This document shows positions 34,788-44,653 of a stretch of 64,000 nucleotides of DNA, piece by piece. Positions within the stretch are counted from its first letter, which is position 1, and each line of letters opens with the position of its first letter. The notes beneath the pieces were generated by a model. The model did no database searches. It worked only from the letters and a program-made list of their open reading frames with translations, and was not told the origin of the DNA. The translations under genes and the position numbers were made by a program. Origin of the DNA: Phycomyces blakesleeanus NRRL 1555(-) (taxonomy: Eukaryota > Mucoromycota > Mucoromycetes > Mucorales > Phycomycetaceae); the NCBI RefSeq assembly GCF_001638985.1, contig NW_017265148.1:761367-825366 (forward strand). Direction: 5' to 3'.

Positions 34788-36039
34788 GAGAATGAGATAA
34801 TTTTTTTTTATTGTCGTATTCAAGTAAACCCTTAATGTATCGGGGCTTTAATGTCACATGACCATTAAGACACATGGTTGGATCGTTCCCCTTTTAATGA
34901 TATAAGAAGGGGTAGGTACTGGATACAATGATTGTATAGCACAGATATACAGGAACTCTTTATTATCTCACATAATAAAGTACGTAGCTTCTATTTATAT
35001 AAAATAGTGTACTGTAATTAAATATCTTGATTACGAAGTAACTTGGATACAGCTTTATATACCATTTTTAAATACAAAAAAAAAAATTAAAGTAAGCAAG
35101 CAAGCAGAAAACAAAAAAAAAATCTATAAAACCCACAAGTTAAAAAAAACGTGAAAAACAAGTACATATAAACAAAAAGTCGACATTTATTAAATTGACC
35201 GGATAGCTCATCTATCTGTAAGCCAACGGCGGTCAATAAAGGGATGAATTCGCTCATTGGTGGAATTAACAGCGGCTGGGTTGCCTTGTCGAAGATAGTG
35301 TCTTACAGAGATTGATGTCAGCATTCGTGTTTCGGCGTAGGCTGAAATGCGGAGGTTGCTAAGTACTGGGGTACTGCCCGAGGGTAGCAATACAACAGGG
35401 AAAACTCAGAGCATCAGATCAGCTGTAAGATGGCACATCGGAGAGGATTTACTTGGCACCTGCCATCATGTGCGGGAACTCCCCCTTTTGACTTTTTATT
35501 TTATTTCTAATATCAATGGAAGAATTCAAATATCAAGATATTTACTACGCTTGATTATCATATTTTAATATTCTTGAACCTTTTCTTTTAATTAAAGAGG
35601 ACGTTGATTTATGGCATATTACGCACTACTATATTTGTCATACGTTAATACCCTCTCTAACCCTATACTCAAAATTCACATACAAAGTATAGGGTGTGAG
35701 TAGAGGAGATATGTATTTCGTATGCTTCACTTGCTATTTATTTATGCGAGTCATAATCAAAGCCGTGTTATCCGAAATACAATGTTTCGCATTCACAAAT
35801 GAGAATATAAGGCCGATTTTTTGAGGTAGTCACAGGTTAAATTCGAAAAAGCCCACCGTTCAAAAATGCGGCCCATAATGATGATATTTATATATTATGT
35901 ACAGCTACAAATAAAAATATAATGTACACACAGTAAATTATATATAAGTAATCTAACTTTTCTAATTTTCGTTCGCTTTTTTATAACTATCTATTAATAT
36001 ATATAAGTTCCCTGTGCAAAAGTCACTATTACATTTAAA
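34788..36039. other. Intergenic, with a GC-richer patch
   Basis: TPX2-like promoter region, then AT-rich DNA. A GC-richer patch (35200-35490) is listed separately. AT-rich DNA resumes to 36039. Confidence 0.5.
35208..35390 (-). CDS. Unrecognised short ORF in a GC-richer patch
   Basis: 60 codons on the minus strand, starting at a TTG and so possibly a 3' exon: LRISAYAETRMLTSISVRHY then NERIHPFIDRRWLTDR, stop. Composition and codon pattern look coding compared with the surrounding AT-rich DNA. A TCTTACAG acceptor lies about 40 nt upstream on the same strand, but the frame closes between it and the ORF, so no clean gene model can be built. I do not recognise a family. It could be a decayed exon, a small gene with an unusual structure, or part of a non-coding RNA. 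Confidence 0.25.
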   Translation of the reverse strand: MLPSGSTPVLSNLRISAYAETRMLTSISVRHYLRQGNPAAVNSTNERIHPFIDRRWLTDR

Positions 36040-37376
36040 AGACGGTGTCAAGAAGGCATTCAATTAGTATCAATTCTGGACCAAGTCCTTTCTCGTTTAA
36101 AAAAGACCATAATATTTGTGGGATTTTTCAATGAATAGAAGTTCTCTATATTTTACAACACTCTTTGGGATTTTGGCACAAAAGTAGAAAAGCTAAATTT
36201 CCCGTTAACCGCCGTGATAAAGATTTGACAATTCATTTCAACAGCTATCTTAACTTTATCTCAGAAGCATTGAGAGTTCTATGGGTAGGTTTAATTCACT
36301 TGTCGAGTAGAGAGCCTGTTTCGAAGACGCTATGTTTCTATTCAAGCCTGGTCGAGTTGCACAGCAAAACCCCTTGTATTATTGAAATTAACATTATGCT
36401 AAATAAATACAAATCATTAAGATTATTAAACATGAATTCAGCCAATGTGTACCTCTCCAAGCAGTCAGATTACAGTCACAGTCCACATTTTCTACAAAGA
36501 CTGGAACTCATTGACGTCTATATAGACACACAGACCTTTAAAAACATACATTTTCTTGGTGTAAATAGCTTTTATTCCTGGGACTAGAATACGTTAAGTT
36601 TGATGGATCTGAATTGATGAAAAGCGTAAAGATCTTTATCGAAACGTCGCACTCTCAGTTGGACACTCTTATACTTTGTAGCATCCTATCATACTGTGGC
36701 TTGATAAAACATTATAGTACTAAACAGCATATTAATGGTAATCTTAATCAATTGAACTTGAATAACCAAGAACACCCGACGTTATCAAAGAGGTATCGTA
36801 TATGCTTCAACAAGACAAACAAAATAGATAGATCTCTTGCATGGGAACTTGGGAGGCGTGACATTGAATGTCCTCAGAAGTTCTGTAAACGTTTTATGAA
36901 CAATGACAGCCCTGCTTATAATACTGTGTTCACAAAAACGTGGGTGGCTTTAGTGGGATTTTTTTTTAAAAGAAAATTCTTTAAGAACTTAAGGGTGTGT
37001 TGGTGGATGTATATCTTAAAGTAGAATTTCGGTTTAACGGTGCTTTATTTTCTCTCTATCAATTTCAATTTCATTTTTTTCTATTCCCTTGCTATTCCAG
37101 TTAAGCAAATGGAGCCATATTTCTCTTTAACTTACTTCCTTGTACCATCATTTTGAATGCTTGATCTTGTGGTATCCTGAAGACATAATGGATTATTATG
37201 AAGCAAAGCAGTCTTTGGAATCGGGCATTGTCTTTGGAGTCTTTGTTATTCAATTCAAATTTGTTGTATGCTATTGTATCGGTAAAGAAGAACTCTATGC
37301 AAAATATTATGGTGATTTTGGATATTTAGAGGATTTTAGTAAATTAGATAATTTCCTTCATTACGTGGGCGCATAA
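36040..37376 (+). pseudogene. Truncated F-box-type pseudogene A
   Basis: 5'-truncated relative of the F-box family, lacking about the first 240 residues including the F-box. It begins with a segment matching STLDQFF..LK (here SILDQVLSRLK), then continues in several frames: EALRVLWVGLIHLSSREPVS, INIMLNKYKSLRLLNMNSAN, SQLDTLILCSIL, SLAWELGRRDIECPQKFCK. After an intron-like gap, the C-terminal exon (about 37160-37376) retains YYEAKQSLES and FGVFVIQF. The intron position and intron sequence (AACTTAAGGGTGTGT, compare TTTTAAGGGTGTATG) show its closest relative is paralogue 2 at 17.1-19.1 kb. A near-identical copy, B, lies at 49.9 kb. Confidence 0.8.
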
Positions 37377-38398
37377 CGATACAGCTATTTTGGGACACGA
37401 CCTTTACAACGTTTACAACTTGTATATATATCGCACATAAAAATAATAATGTTATAATAGATTTACTACTTGAATCTAGCTAGAAATTTTATTATACAGA
37501 TATAACACAGTGCTTTATTACTAAACCAAATTAATCTGAATTATACAAAGTACTGTTGATAATTATGGATCAGATTGAATTGCTGGATGCTGAACCGCCC
37601 GCCGCTTTACATAAGTTCAATATATGGTAAAAAAAAGCGGCAATAAAAACAAATGTATTGTTCCAGAGAAGCTCCATTGCCAAATGATTAGCGGAAAAAA
37701 ATTACAAGTCATTCATACAAACACTATGCCCTGGCAGCAAATATTTCCATTGGATATTATATGTATGTGTGTATTTATATGTCAGGCATTATGTACGCAC
37801 ATATAAACTAAATGTAATTAATCGTCTTTTGACACCAAGTGCGTAAAGCGTATATTTTGTGGTACACATACCACAATTGAGTGAAGTACATACTCCACAA
37901 CCAAACACTAGTTCCTTTTTGCTAATGAACTTAGCAAGTTAACAGCCTCTGGTACTGTTATACACCAGACACACGTACGTTGCACACTTACACAATATAA
38001 ACTAGCCATTAAACAACAGGGATTCTGATTAAAAGAAGCTTTAATATTAATAGGCATAAACAATACAATATTGACTCTATTCAACAAGTAACACTTATAG
38101 AATTTATTATTTCTTTTCAATTTATTCGTATATCTCGGTTTGCCACTCATTTTTATCTGAATATTCCCTTGTTTCATATACTAGCTTGGACAAATATTCT
38201 TCCCTTTTACATCTCGCTTATTATTATTATTATTATTATTAATGAAATGCCTATTTTTATAATGTACTTGATGGGCTTAACCCCTTTACAATAAATATAA
38301 GCTGCTATATTTTAATTACTCAAAAAATAATAATAAGACATTTGATAAGTGGCTATTGGAACAAAGAGTTTATTTTCAAAAGAGTTACTTTTACTGAC
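37377..38398. other. Gene-poor AT-rich spacer
   Basis: No gene recognised. It contains a short TTA run near 38219-38240. Confidence 0.5.
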
Positions 38399-38990
38399 AT
38401 CAGATTCTAAAAAAACTGAAAATGAAGATTAGACTTTTGTGCATTTAAAAAAGCTTGTATAAAGATAAAACTTACTTTATGCGAGGGCATTTGCCCATTT
38501 GGTGTATTGTGCCATAGAAAGGTCAACTGTATTGCACGGGATCTTGACGCGCAATACAGACAAGAGCTGCTAGTATACCACGGGACCTTGACGTAGACAT
38601 ACTAGCCTAGACTGCCATTAGAGGAAGTGACGCCCCCGTCCTATGGCACAATACTCGCCATACCTTCCGCCCTAGTAATGACAGCTGTACATTACAGAAC
38701 CTAAGCGTATCATACAGAAAAAATCAGATTCAAAGAAATAAAACAATTAGCATTTGACGGTACATTTCAAAGAGCCTGTACAAAAATAAAACTTACTTCA
38801 GATGATGGACTTGAATATTTATCGTGTCGTGTCATAGCAAGGTCAACTGTACTTCAAGGAATCTTGACGTGAAATACAGACAAGAGCTGCCAATATATTA
38901 CGGAATCTTGACGTGGGTCTATTAGCCTAGATTGCCTCTTAGAGGTCTTAATGCCTCTTAGCTATGACACAACGCGTTTCTTTTATATAC
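38399..38990. repeat. Tandem pair of structured hairpin elements
   Basis: Two units of about 320 bp in direct tandem (starting ATCAGATTC at 38399 and 38723). Each holds an outer inverted repeat enclosing two stem-loops. Unit 1: outer stem 38505-38517 with 38641-38653 (13 bp perfect), stem I 38527-38535 with 38551-38559 (9 bp), stem II 38569-38576 with 38599-38606 (8 bp). Unit 2: outer 38829-38838 with 38961-38970 (10 bp), stem I 38847-38855 with 38871-38879, stem II 38889-38896 with 38919-38926. Loop lengths (15 and 22 nt) and linkers (AAGGTCAA before stem I, ACAAGAGCT before stem II) are conserved while several stem pairs changed on both sides. All four loops carry CGG/AGG-R-A-Y-CTTGACG. On the minus strand both units are followed by a GTAAGTTTTAT, like a 5' splice site. 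Confidence 0.75.
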
Positions 38991-39718
38991 ATTTAGAACA
39001 TGAACGTTAGATTTGATTAATTAAACAAATTACAGGCTTTCTTTTATATACATACCATCGTCCAAAGTAAATGTACACCTGAAGGTATCGCAGGGCCATT
39101 ACAATTAACACCTCACAATTATATCAGCAAAACATCTGTTGGCTGACGCAAACAAGAATGATGCAAGCAGGAATGATGTAACCAATCACGTGCTGTTTAA
39201 ACTCTAAGGTGATGGCTGGTTTAAAGATATCGAAACGATTGAAACAAAAAATTAAATGAAATCAGCCAATAAAATTAATTTTTTGTCTGACATTATTGAT
39301 CAAGGTACGTTTTGTAACGGTTATGTATTTAAAGCTAAAATTGCTAAATTCTTTAAGCAAAAAAAAAGAATAATTTGCTTATATGACGGCTGTTCTGAAA
39401 TGAATTTTACTATGGTAATAATGAATTGTGGTGCGAACCAGGTTCACGAAAGGAAATAAAGCCTATTAACAACCCGGTTCATTAACACGCTTATACCCAG
39501 AACCAGTTACCCGATATATTACGGCCAAGTTTCAATGTGATAGAGGGGGTGTGTACTTGTAGCAATTTTTTATCACACTACTACAAATGAATGTCCTTTC
39601 TAATACAAGGCAGAATAATAGCTTTAAATAAGTATAGAAAGTACCATATGGATTATATACTTTTATACATACAGCTTGACAATAATATACCGCAAAGATG
39701 GTCATACCTGCTGTAATG

Positions 39719-39761
<43 letters not shown>

Positions 39762-40018
39762 TAGTATATTCAAGCCCCAAGGATTATTACTGATGAGTAA
39801 TATTGCTTTGAATAATCATCATAGACTCTATACATCCCACAAAATCAATCAAAGCTAAAAATTTCTCCAACTCTCCGCATCCAAGCTTATCTACCTACCT
39901 TCACTTGACGACATAATTACTGAAAGAACATAATTGGCTTAAACAGGCAATTGTTATATAGTTTAAATATTGTTGAATTTACAGCTGAAATGAAAGAAAA
40001 AAAATTGCTAAATAAAAA
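38991..40018. other. Gene-poor spacer with TTA microsatellite
   Basis: Contains a short frame at 39256-39459 (CLYDGCSEMNFTMVIMNCG), possibly transposon-derived but unrecognised, and a TTA run at 39721-39761. No intact gene. Confidence 0.45.
39721..39761. repeat. TTA trinucleotide microsatellite
   Basis: Uninterrupted TTA units over about 41 bp. Confidence 0.9.
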
Positions 40019-40193
40019 GGATCATTTTGGTCAAAATGGGAAATTAAATATAGAAAATCAGCTATATATCTACATCGGTTAAGAAAAGGGTCTTTAAGTT
40101 TGTATATAATCTGATGAGACACATAAAGACCCACTATCTAAAGATTGTCTGACATTGATTACTCAAATATTGATCAAAACGTCAAGACGTTTC
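40019..40193 (-). repeat. Dispersed repeat copy 5 (degenerate fragment)
   Basis: Strongly diverged 175-bp fragment of the GRF-like repeat in minus orientation, recognisable from GATCATTTTGGTCAAAATGG, GAAAATCAGCT, GACACATAAAGACCCA and GATTACTCAAATATTGA. It sits 0.23 kb from copy 3 in opposite orientation. Confidence 0.6.
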
Positions 40194-40424
40194 AATTGAA
40201 AAGAAACCCCATTAATGTTAACATTTGGGTTATTTTTTTCACACGGGCATGTTTCATATCAATATTTATTTAGGGTATACACCTCTAATTTTTTTATAAG
40301 GATTTCGTTACATAGCTAGAATAATATCAAGGCTTAAGAAGACCCAATGCTTGACCTTATACAAATCAATATAGTATCTGTGTGTTACCCTGGTTATTTA
40401 TATATATATTACAAAAATATCCAC

Positions 40425-41100
40425 TCAGTAATTTATTTAGCCTTGTGGTGTAAATAGATTATTTGCCTTTTTTTTATACTTCCTTAACAAATGTAGTCAT
40501 TCTTAGAGTAGTTGATATCTCCCCGAGTTCGCGCTTGTTTCTGTTCAGACAAGTATTGGCAGGCCCGTATTTACGTTTTACACAATTTTACTTAATAGGA
40601 AAAAAAAGAAATTTTTTCAAACTTTTTTTCAGTTGTCCTGTGAGTAAAAGTGGGCATCGAAAATGGACTTTTTTGGTGTAAATAACCCAATTTACAGTGG
40701 ATCAAGATTTTATAGTGAAAATGTGGGATGTTTTGGTCAATATTTGAGCAATCGATGTCAAAAAATATTGCTAAGATGGATCTTGATGTGTCTAACCAGG
40801 TTGCCTATAGTTATAGAGCCTATTAGCTTTATGAATAGTGATTTACAGCTGATTTTCGGTGTAGAATTTGCCAATTTGATCAAAATGATCATTTTCATTG
40901 TTAGCAATTAAGATTTTTATAATTTATATCTCGACACAACAGCTTTATACAGCTAGGACATAGGTATTAAGACACTGCTAATTAAATAGTAGCTTTCTCT
41001 AAAGAGATATATAAGAGATTTAAGGAAACAATAAGTTGTATCTGATATGTCTTTAAACATTGATAAAAAGGGCAAATCCATTTAATGCAATATTGTTAAT
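40425..41100 (+). repeat. Dispersed repeat copy 3, long form
   Basis: Long copy of the GRF-like repeat, extending about 190 bp further right than copies 1 and 2 to the CCTTTTTATCAATG-type end (here its complement, CATTGATAAAAAGGG). It retains KLFFSCPVSKSGHRKWTF but has an A-run frameshift just upstream and the shared in-frame stops downstream. About 0.5 kb of it is almost identical, in inverted orientation, to copy 4 at 57.7 kb, implying recent duplication. Confidence 0.75.
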
Positions 41101-42721
41101 TTAAAAATTTCGAGCTATATTATTTTATTGCTCCAGGCCTATATTACGAAATCCTTAACATGCTTAGCTTGAATGATCAAGAGACTCTTCCGTGAATCCC
41201 TTTTTCAGAAAAATAAAAAGAAAAATATTGAATACTCCTTGTAAGCAGTATATATTCCGAGGTACTGTCATTATCATCTATGTTCAAAACAGCTTTGTAA
41301 TATCTCTGAGCAGATTAGATATTTTGTTTTATATTTATTTTTTAAAAGAATGATAGCACCGGGTTCTTTGTACCTGTATTACATGGCTCGATCTTCTTCA
41401 GGATCTAAACCTGACTTGATACAAATGAAGTGTGAAAATGGTGGTAAGATATATGACACCCGTTATATTTCCCTCGCCCCTAAATCTCATTCGTGAATAA
41501 CGGAGGTTCCAATCTTGCCAATGAGAATTTACTATAAAGTAGCAAGGGTCAGCTTACTCGACTACGAAAGCGTCCACTGCCAGTCATCAAAAACTCTATA
41601 CATGTTAGCAATAAATAGTCAGTAGAATTTATTACAGTTTAGTTCCTCTATCTCCTATAACATCACTATGTTACGATTGGCTGATACGCTTTACACAGCA
41701 GTCCGTCCAACAACAAAAAAATTGCCTTGGTTTAATATTAAACTGCAGTACTACAGTTTGGGGTGTTTTATAAGTGGTCTGTCATTTTGTTGACAAAAAA
41801 CGGTCTCATAAGAGCTGTTAATATTTATATGTGTATTGAATATAACAAGGAAGAGGGAAAGCATCCGATAGTCAATATGACTTTTTACTACTTTGGTACA
41901 TGTTTTCTCTTTCTATTGGTTATAATTTATATTAACCTGTAATCGTGTAACTGTTATACAACGGAAGGGACAGCCAATAAGAAACAGTCATTAGATAACA
42001 AAAACCAACTTTCTTGTAAAGTAAATCAAAAGAGAATAAATCAAAGTAAAGAAGTAAAGAAGTAAAGAAAGACTTTGGTTTTGATCGGTTGTAGTAACAA
42101 CTCTAAAGACAGAGTACAAGCTTCAATAACGGCAATTTTCAGGTTACTCTAAGCTGGTCTGTGCACTTCTTGTTCCAAAGAAGAAAATTTTCATTTCATT
42201 TCATTTTATTTTATTTCGGGAGTTTAATCAACACAATATAAATAAAATAAAGTAAAATGGAATAGAATAAAATAGAATAAAATAACATATTCAAGAAGAA
42301 CGTATTAAACATATAGTGAAGCCCTTTTACAACAGTAAAGTACAGACCTCTTGGTACTTGGACTTGGTGCTGATACGAATCTATAGAAACTTATCACAGT
42401 GAAGAAGCGTTAAATATACATGAACCGGTTGGTTGTTCTTTTTGTGTGTGTGGTAATCCTCAGAGGACGTGCGGTACCTGTATTAATCATCATGTGAAAA
42501 TATACAGGCTGCCTGGTAGTTGTTTGGGGGGAGACAATTCTTATCTACCCATACCTATGTGTGTCAAGTTGATAAAGGCGTATAAACAAATATATTGATA
42601 GCTTGGAGTGTGATGTCAGCGCGACTACCATCAAAAAACAAAAAACATATATATACCTCAGTTATTCCCACCTCCCCTGTTTTTCTTTCCTTCGCACTTT
42701 GTTTATACATCATTTATCTCA
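41101..42721. other. Spacer upstream of the orphan ORF
   Basis: AT-rich at the left; near 42190-42300 there are opposed TTTTATTTTATTTC and GAATAAAATAGAATAAAATA tracts that could fold back. A CATATATATAC about 75 bp before the ATG at 42722 could serve as a TATA box. A GTTTGGGGTGTTTTATAAGT near 41756 recalls a Tc1-type transposon end, but no partner was found. Confidence 0.45.
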
Positions 42722-44653
42722 ATGAATTCCAAAGTATACAACGCTCTCTGCGCAGCCTTCGCGCTCGCCTACCTGCTTGCCCCAGCTCTCCTGTTCATCC
42801 CTGTGATGTTATGGGAGGCTTCTCCTATGCCCTCTGCATTCTGCATGGCCAAATCTGCTAAGAGAAGACGCCCCTCCATGGCGGGAGTGGGTGCAATCCC
42901 ATTTGTTGTTGTAAGACCAGACGGCGAAAATCAAGTCGAAGCTCACAAAAATGTGATGCCTCAGACAATCCTTGGCATGCTGTCAAACTGGCTAGGCTCT
43001 TTGTGGTCTACTGGTTCGCAAACAACGGGAGAACCCTCAGGTAGCTTGTTGAGTAAGCGCCACGGAGGTATCCCAGAGCATATGTTCGTCGATGATTCCT
43101 CTTCGGAGGCGGAAGACGTTGTTTGCGTAGGAAAGTCGAGCGTGTTCTTTGGAGCAGGGCTTCGGGGATATGTCCCTCACCTCCTTCCTTTGCACAAGTT
43201 GGGACGTGGCATCGCTACAATGGTGTTCCCAGTTAACGGCGTGGCTGGTACCTGTGGGGAAACCCATGCAGACCTCGACGGGGGTGTGTCGAGTGAGCTT
43301 GTAGACAAATGCGATGAAGCTGAGGTCAGCGTACGACTCAGATTCATCTGTGACAGATTTTTCTCAGAGGGTTTTGCAAATCCAAGACTCTCTGCTAGAT
43401 TTCTTGACGCGATGTTGGAAGAGGAGCTCAACGACTCTGAAAACAAAGCCCATCGCGACTCATTGGCTGAAGTCGCTGAACCAGAGTGCGGCGTGGTTCC
43501 CGTGCCAGTTGACGAGATTCTTGTCTTTGAGCAAGAGTTTATTCAGACCCCATCGGGTTTGGATAATGCTGGCTTCGTGGTTCCAAAGCCAAAGTTTGGG
43601 ACAGTGGAAGGCCTCAATGAGGCGTTCGCTCTATCGTCTTGGCAATCGGCTAATGGATTTTTTGGTGAATGTCTCTCCACAGGACTTCCCACACCGATGG
43701 AGATTGACGACGACCTGGCTTGGAGTGAAGTCATGGAAGTTGAAATTCCCATGGAGATTGATGATGTTGCTGAGGTGATGGTGCTTGATGCTAATTGTGG
43801 CGAAAAGCTCATGACCCACACCTACAATCCAACGGTTACCGATTTGCAGTACGTCTCCCAGTCTGCAAACATGGATTGTGATACGAACGATCTCCCAGCC
43901 TGCGTACCGCAACAGGCTGCAGACGACAAGATGGAAGACGACACAGAAAAAATAGTGCTATCTGGACCATCCTCTCTGAAGAAGTACGATGCACCAAAGC
44001 CTAGACAAAAGGTAGGTGCCGACGAGGTCAAAGGTAGCAAAGAGCCTTCAATGGCGGTCTCCCGACCAAAAGAGAAGAGCTCGAAGCTTCCTCGACCTGC
44101 CAGTCAAAAGGCCATTGAGGAAGCAAAGGCCGCAATCGAAGGGCCAGAAAGCAAGGTGGCTTCGGCCTCTTGTGATCTCCCTTCACAGCTGCCCAAGTCA
44201 CTTTTTGGCCTTCGCACCGAGCGGGCAAAGCTTGTGTCAAGCCTTGCTTCCAAAGTGCCTGAACCAGTTACAACAGCCAGTTGTGACAAGGGAAAGGCCC
44301 CAAAGAAAAAGGCCAAGACACAGGGGTCAACTGCTACCCCAGCTGCCCAGGTCTCTGTTCCTGTTGCTGCACCCAGCAGCAAAAAGGAGGAGAGTATCAA
44401 GGAATTCAAGTCAGATCTTCCTTCTGCATCTCGCGGCAAGAAAGTGAAGACTTCCGGCGGTGATGAGAAGGCCGATCTAGTTATCGAACCCATCGGTAAA
44501 GAGATTGGAGAACCTCAGATCCAGCCATTCCCAGCTCGCAATCCTGCGTCAAAGCCGGCAAAGTCTTCGAGCAAGGGAGGAAAAGAGGTTCCAATGAACC
44601 TATTGAAGTATGCGCTCCGATTCAAAGGCGCCCCAACTGTCAACAAGGAGTAA
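42722..44653 (+). CDS. Orphan 643-aa protein in a GC-richer island
   Basis: Uninterrupted ORF with a clear ATG (CTCAATGAAT), GC-richer than its surroundings and with codon use unlike the AT-rich F-box genes nearby. The N-terminus has a hydrophobic stretch (about residues 8-30, ALAYLLAPALLFIPVMLW inside), which could be a signal anchor, followed by KSAKRRRPS. The middle is acidic and has two copies of PMEIDD (about residues 323-345). The last 270 residues are Lys/Ser/Pro/Ala-rich and probably disordered, with blocks such as SKEPSMAVSRPKEKSSKLPR and ending LLKYALRFKGAPTVNKE. I recognise no domain or family. It could be an ORF1/gag-like protein of a mobile element, or a lineage-specific or transferred gene. 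Confidence 0.6.
   Translation: MNSKVYNALCAAFALAYLLAPALLFIPVMLWEASPMPSAFCMAKSAKRRRPSMAGVGAIPFVVVRPDGENQVEAHKNVMPQTILGMLSNWLGSLWSTGSQTTGEPSGSLLSKRHGGIPEHMFVDDSSSEAEDVVCVGKSSVFFGAGLRGYVPHLLPLHKLGRGIATMVFPVNGVAGTCGETHADLDGGVSSELVDKCDEAEVSVRLRFICDRFFSEGFANPRLSARFLDAMLEEELNDSENKAHRDSLAEVAEPECGVVPVPVDEILVFEQEFIQTPSGLDNAGFVVPKPKFGTVEGLNEAFALSSWQSANGFFGECLSTGLPTPMEIDDDLAWSEVMEVEIPMEIDDVAEVMVLDANCGEKLMTHTYNPTVTDLQYVSQSANMDCDTNDLPACVPQQAADDKMEDDTEKIVLSGPSSLKKYDAPKPRQKVGADEVKGSKEPSMAVSRPKEKSSKLPRPASQKAIEEAKAAIEGPESKVASASCDLPSQLPKSLFGLRTERAKLVSSLASKVPEPVTTASCDKGKAPKKKAKTQGSTATPAAQVSVPVAAPSSKKEESIKEFKSDLPSASRGKKVKTSGGDEKADLVIEPIGKEIGEPQIQPFPARNPASKPAKSSSKGGKEVPMNLLKYALRFKGAPTVNKE

Noticed and set aside
38505..38700. 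Minus-strand coding exon over hairpin unit 1 (frame containing VKVPWYTSSSCLYC, ending before GTAAGT)
   Set aside because: The equivalent frame in unit 2 has several stops, while the stem pairing is kept in both, so structure explains the conservation better than coding.
41750..41800. Tc1-type transposon end near GTTTGGGGTGTTTTATAAGT
   Set aside because: Only one possible end is seen; no inverted partner or transposase nearby.
44104..44493. Minus-strand frame inside the orphan ORF
   Set aside because: Overlaps entirely with the longer plus-strand ORF that has a proper start and stop; the composition explains the open complement.
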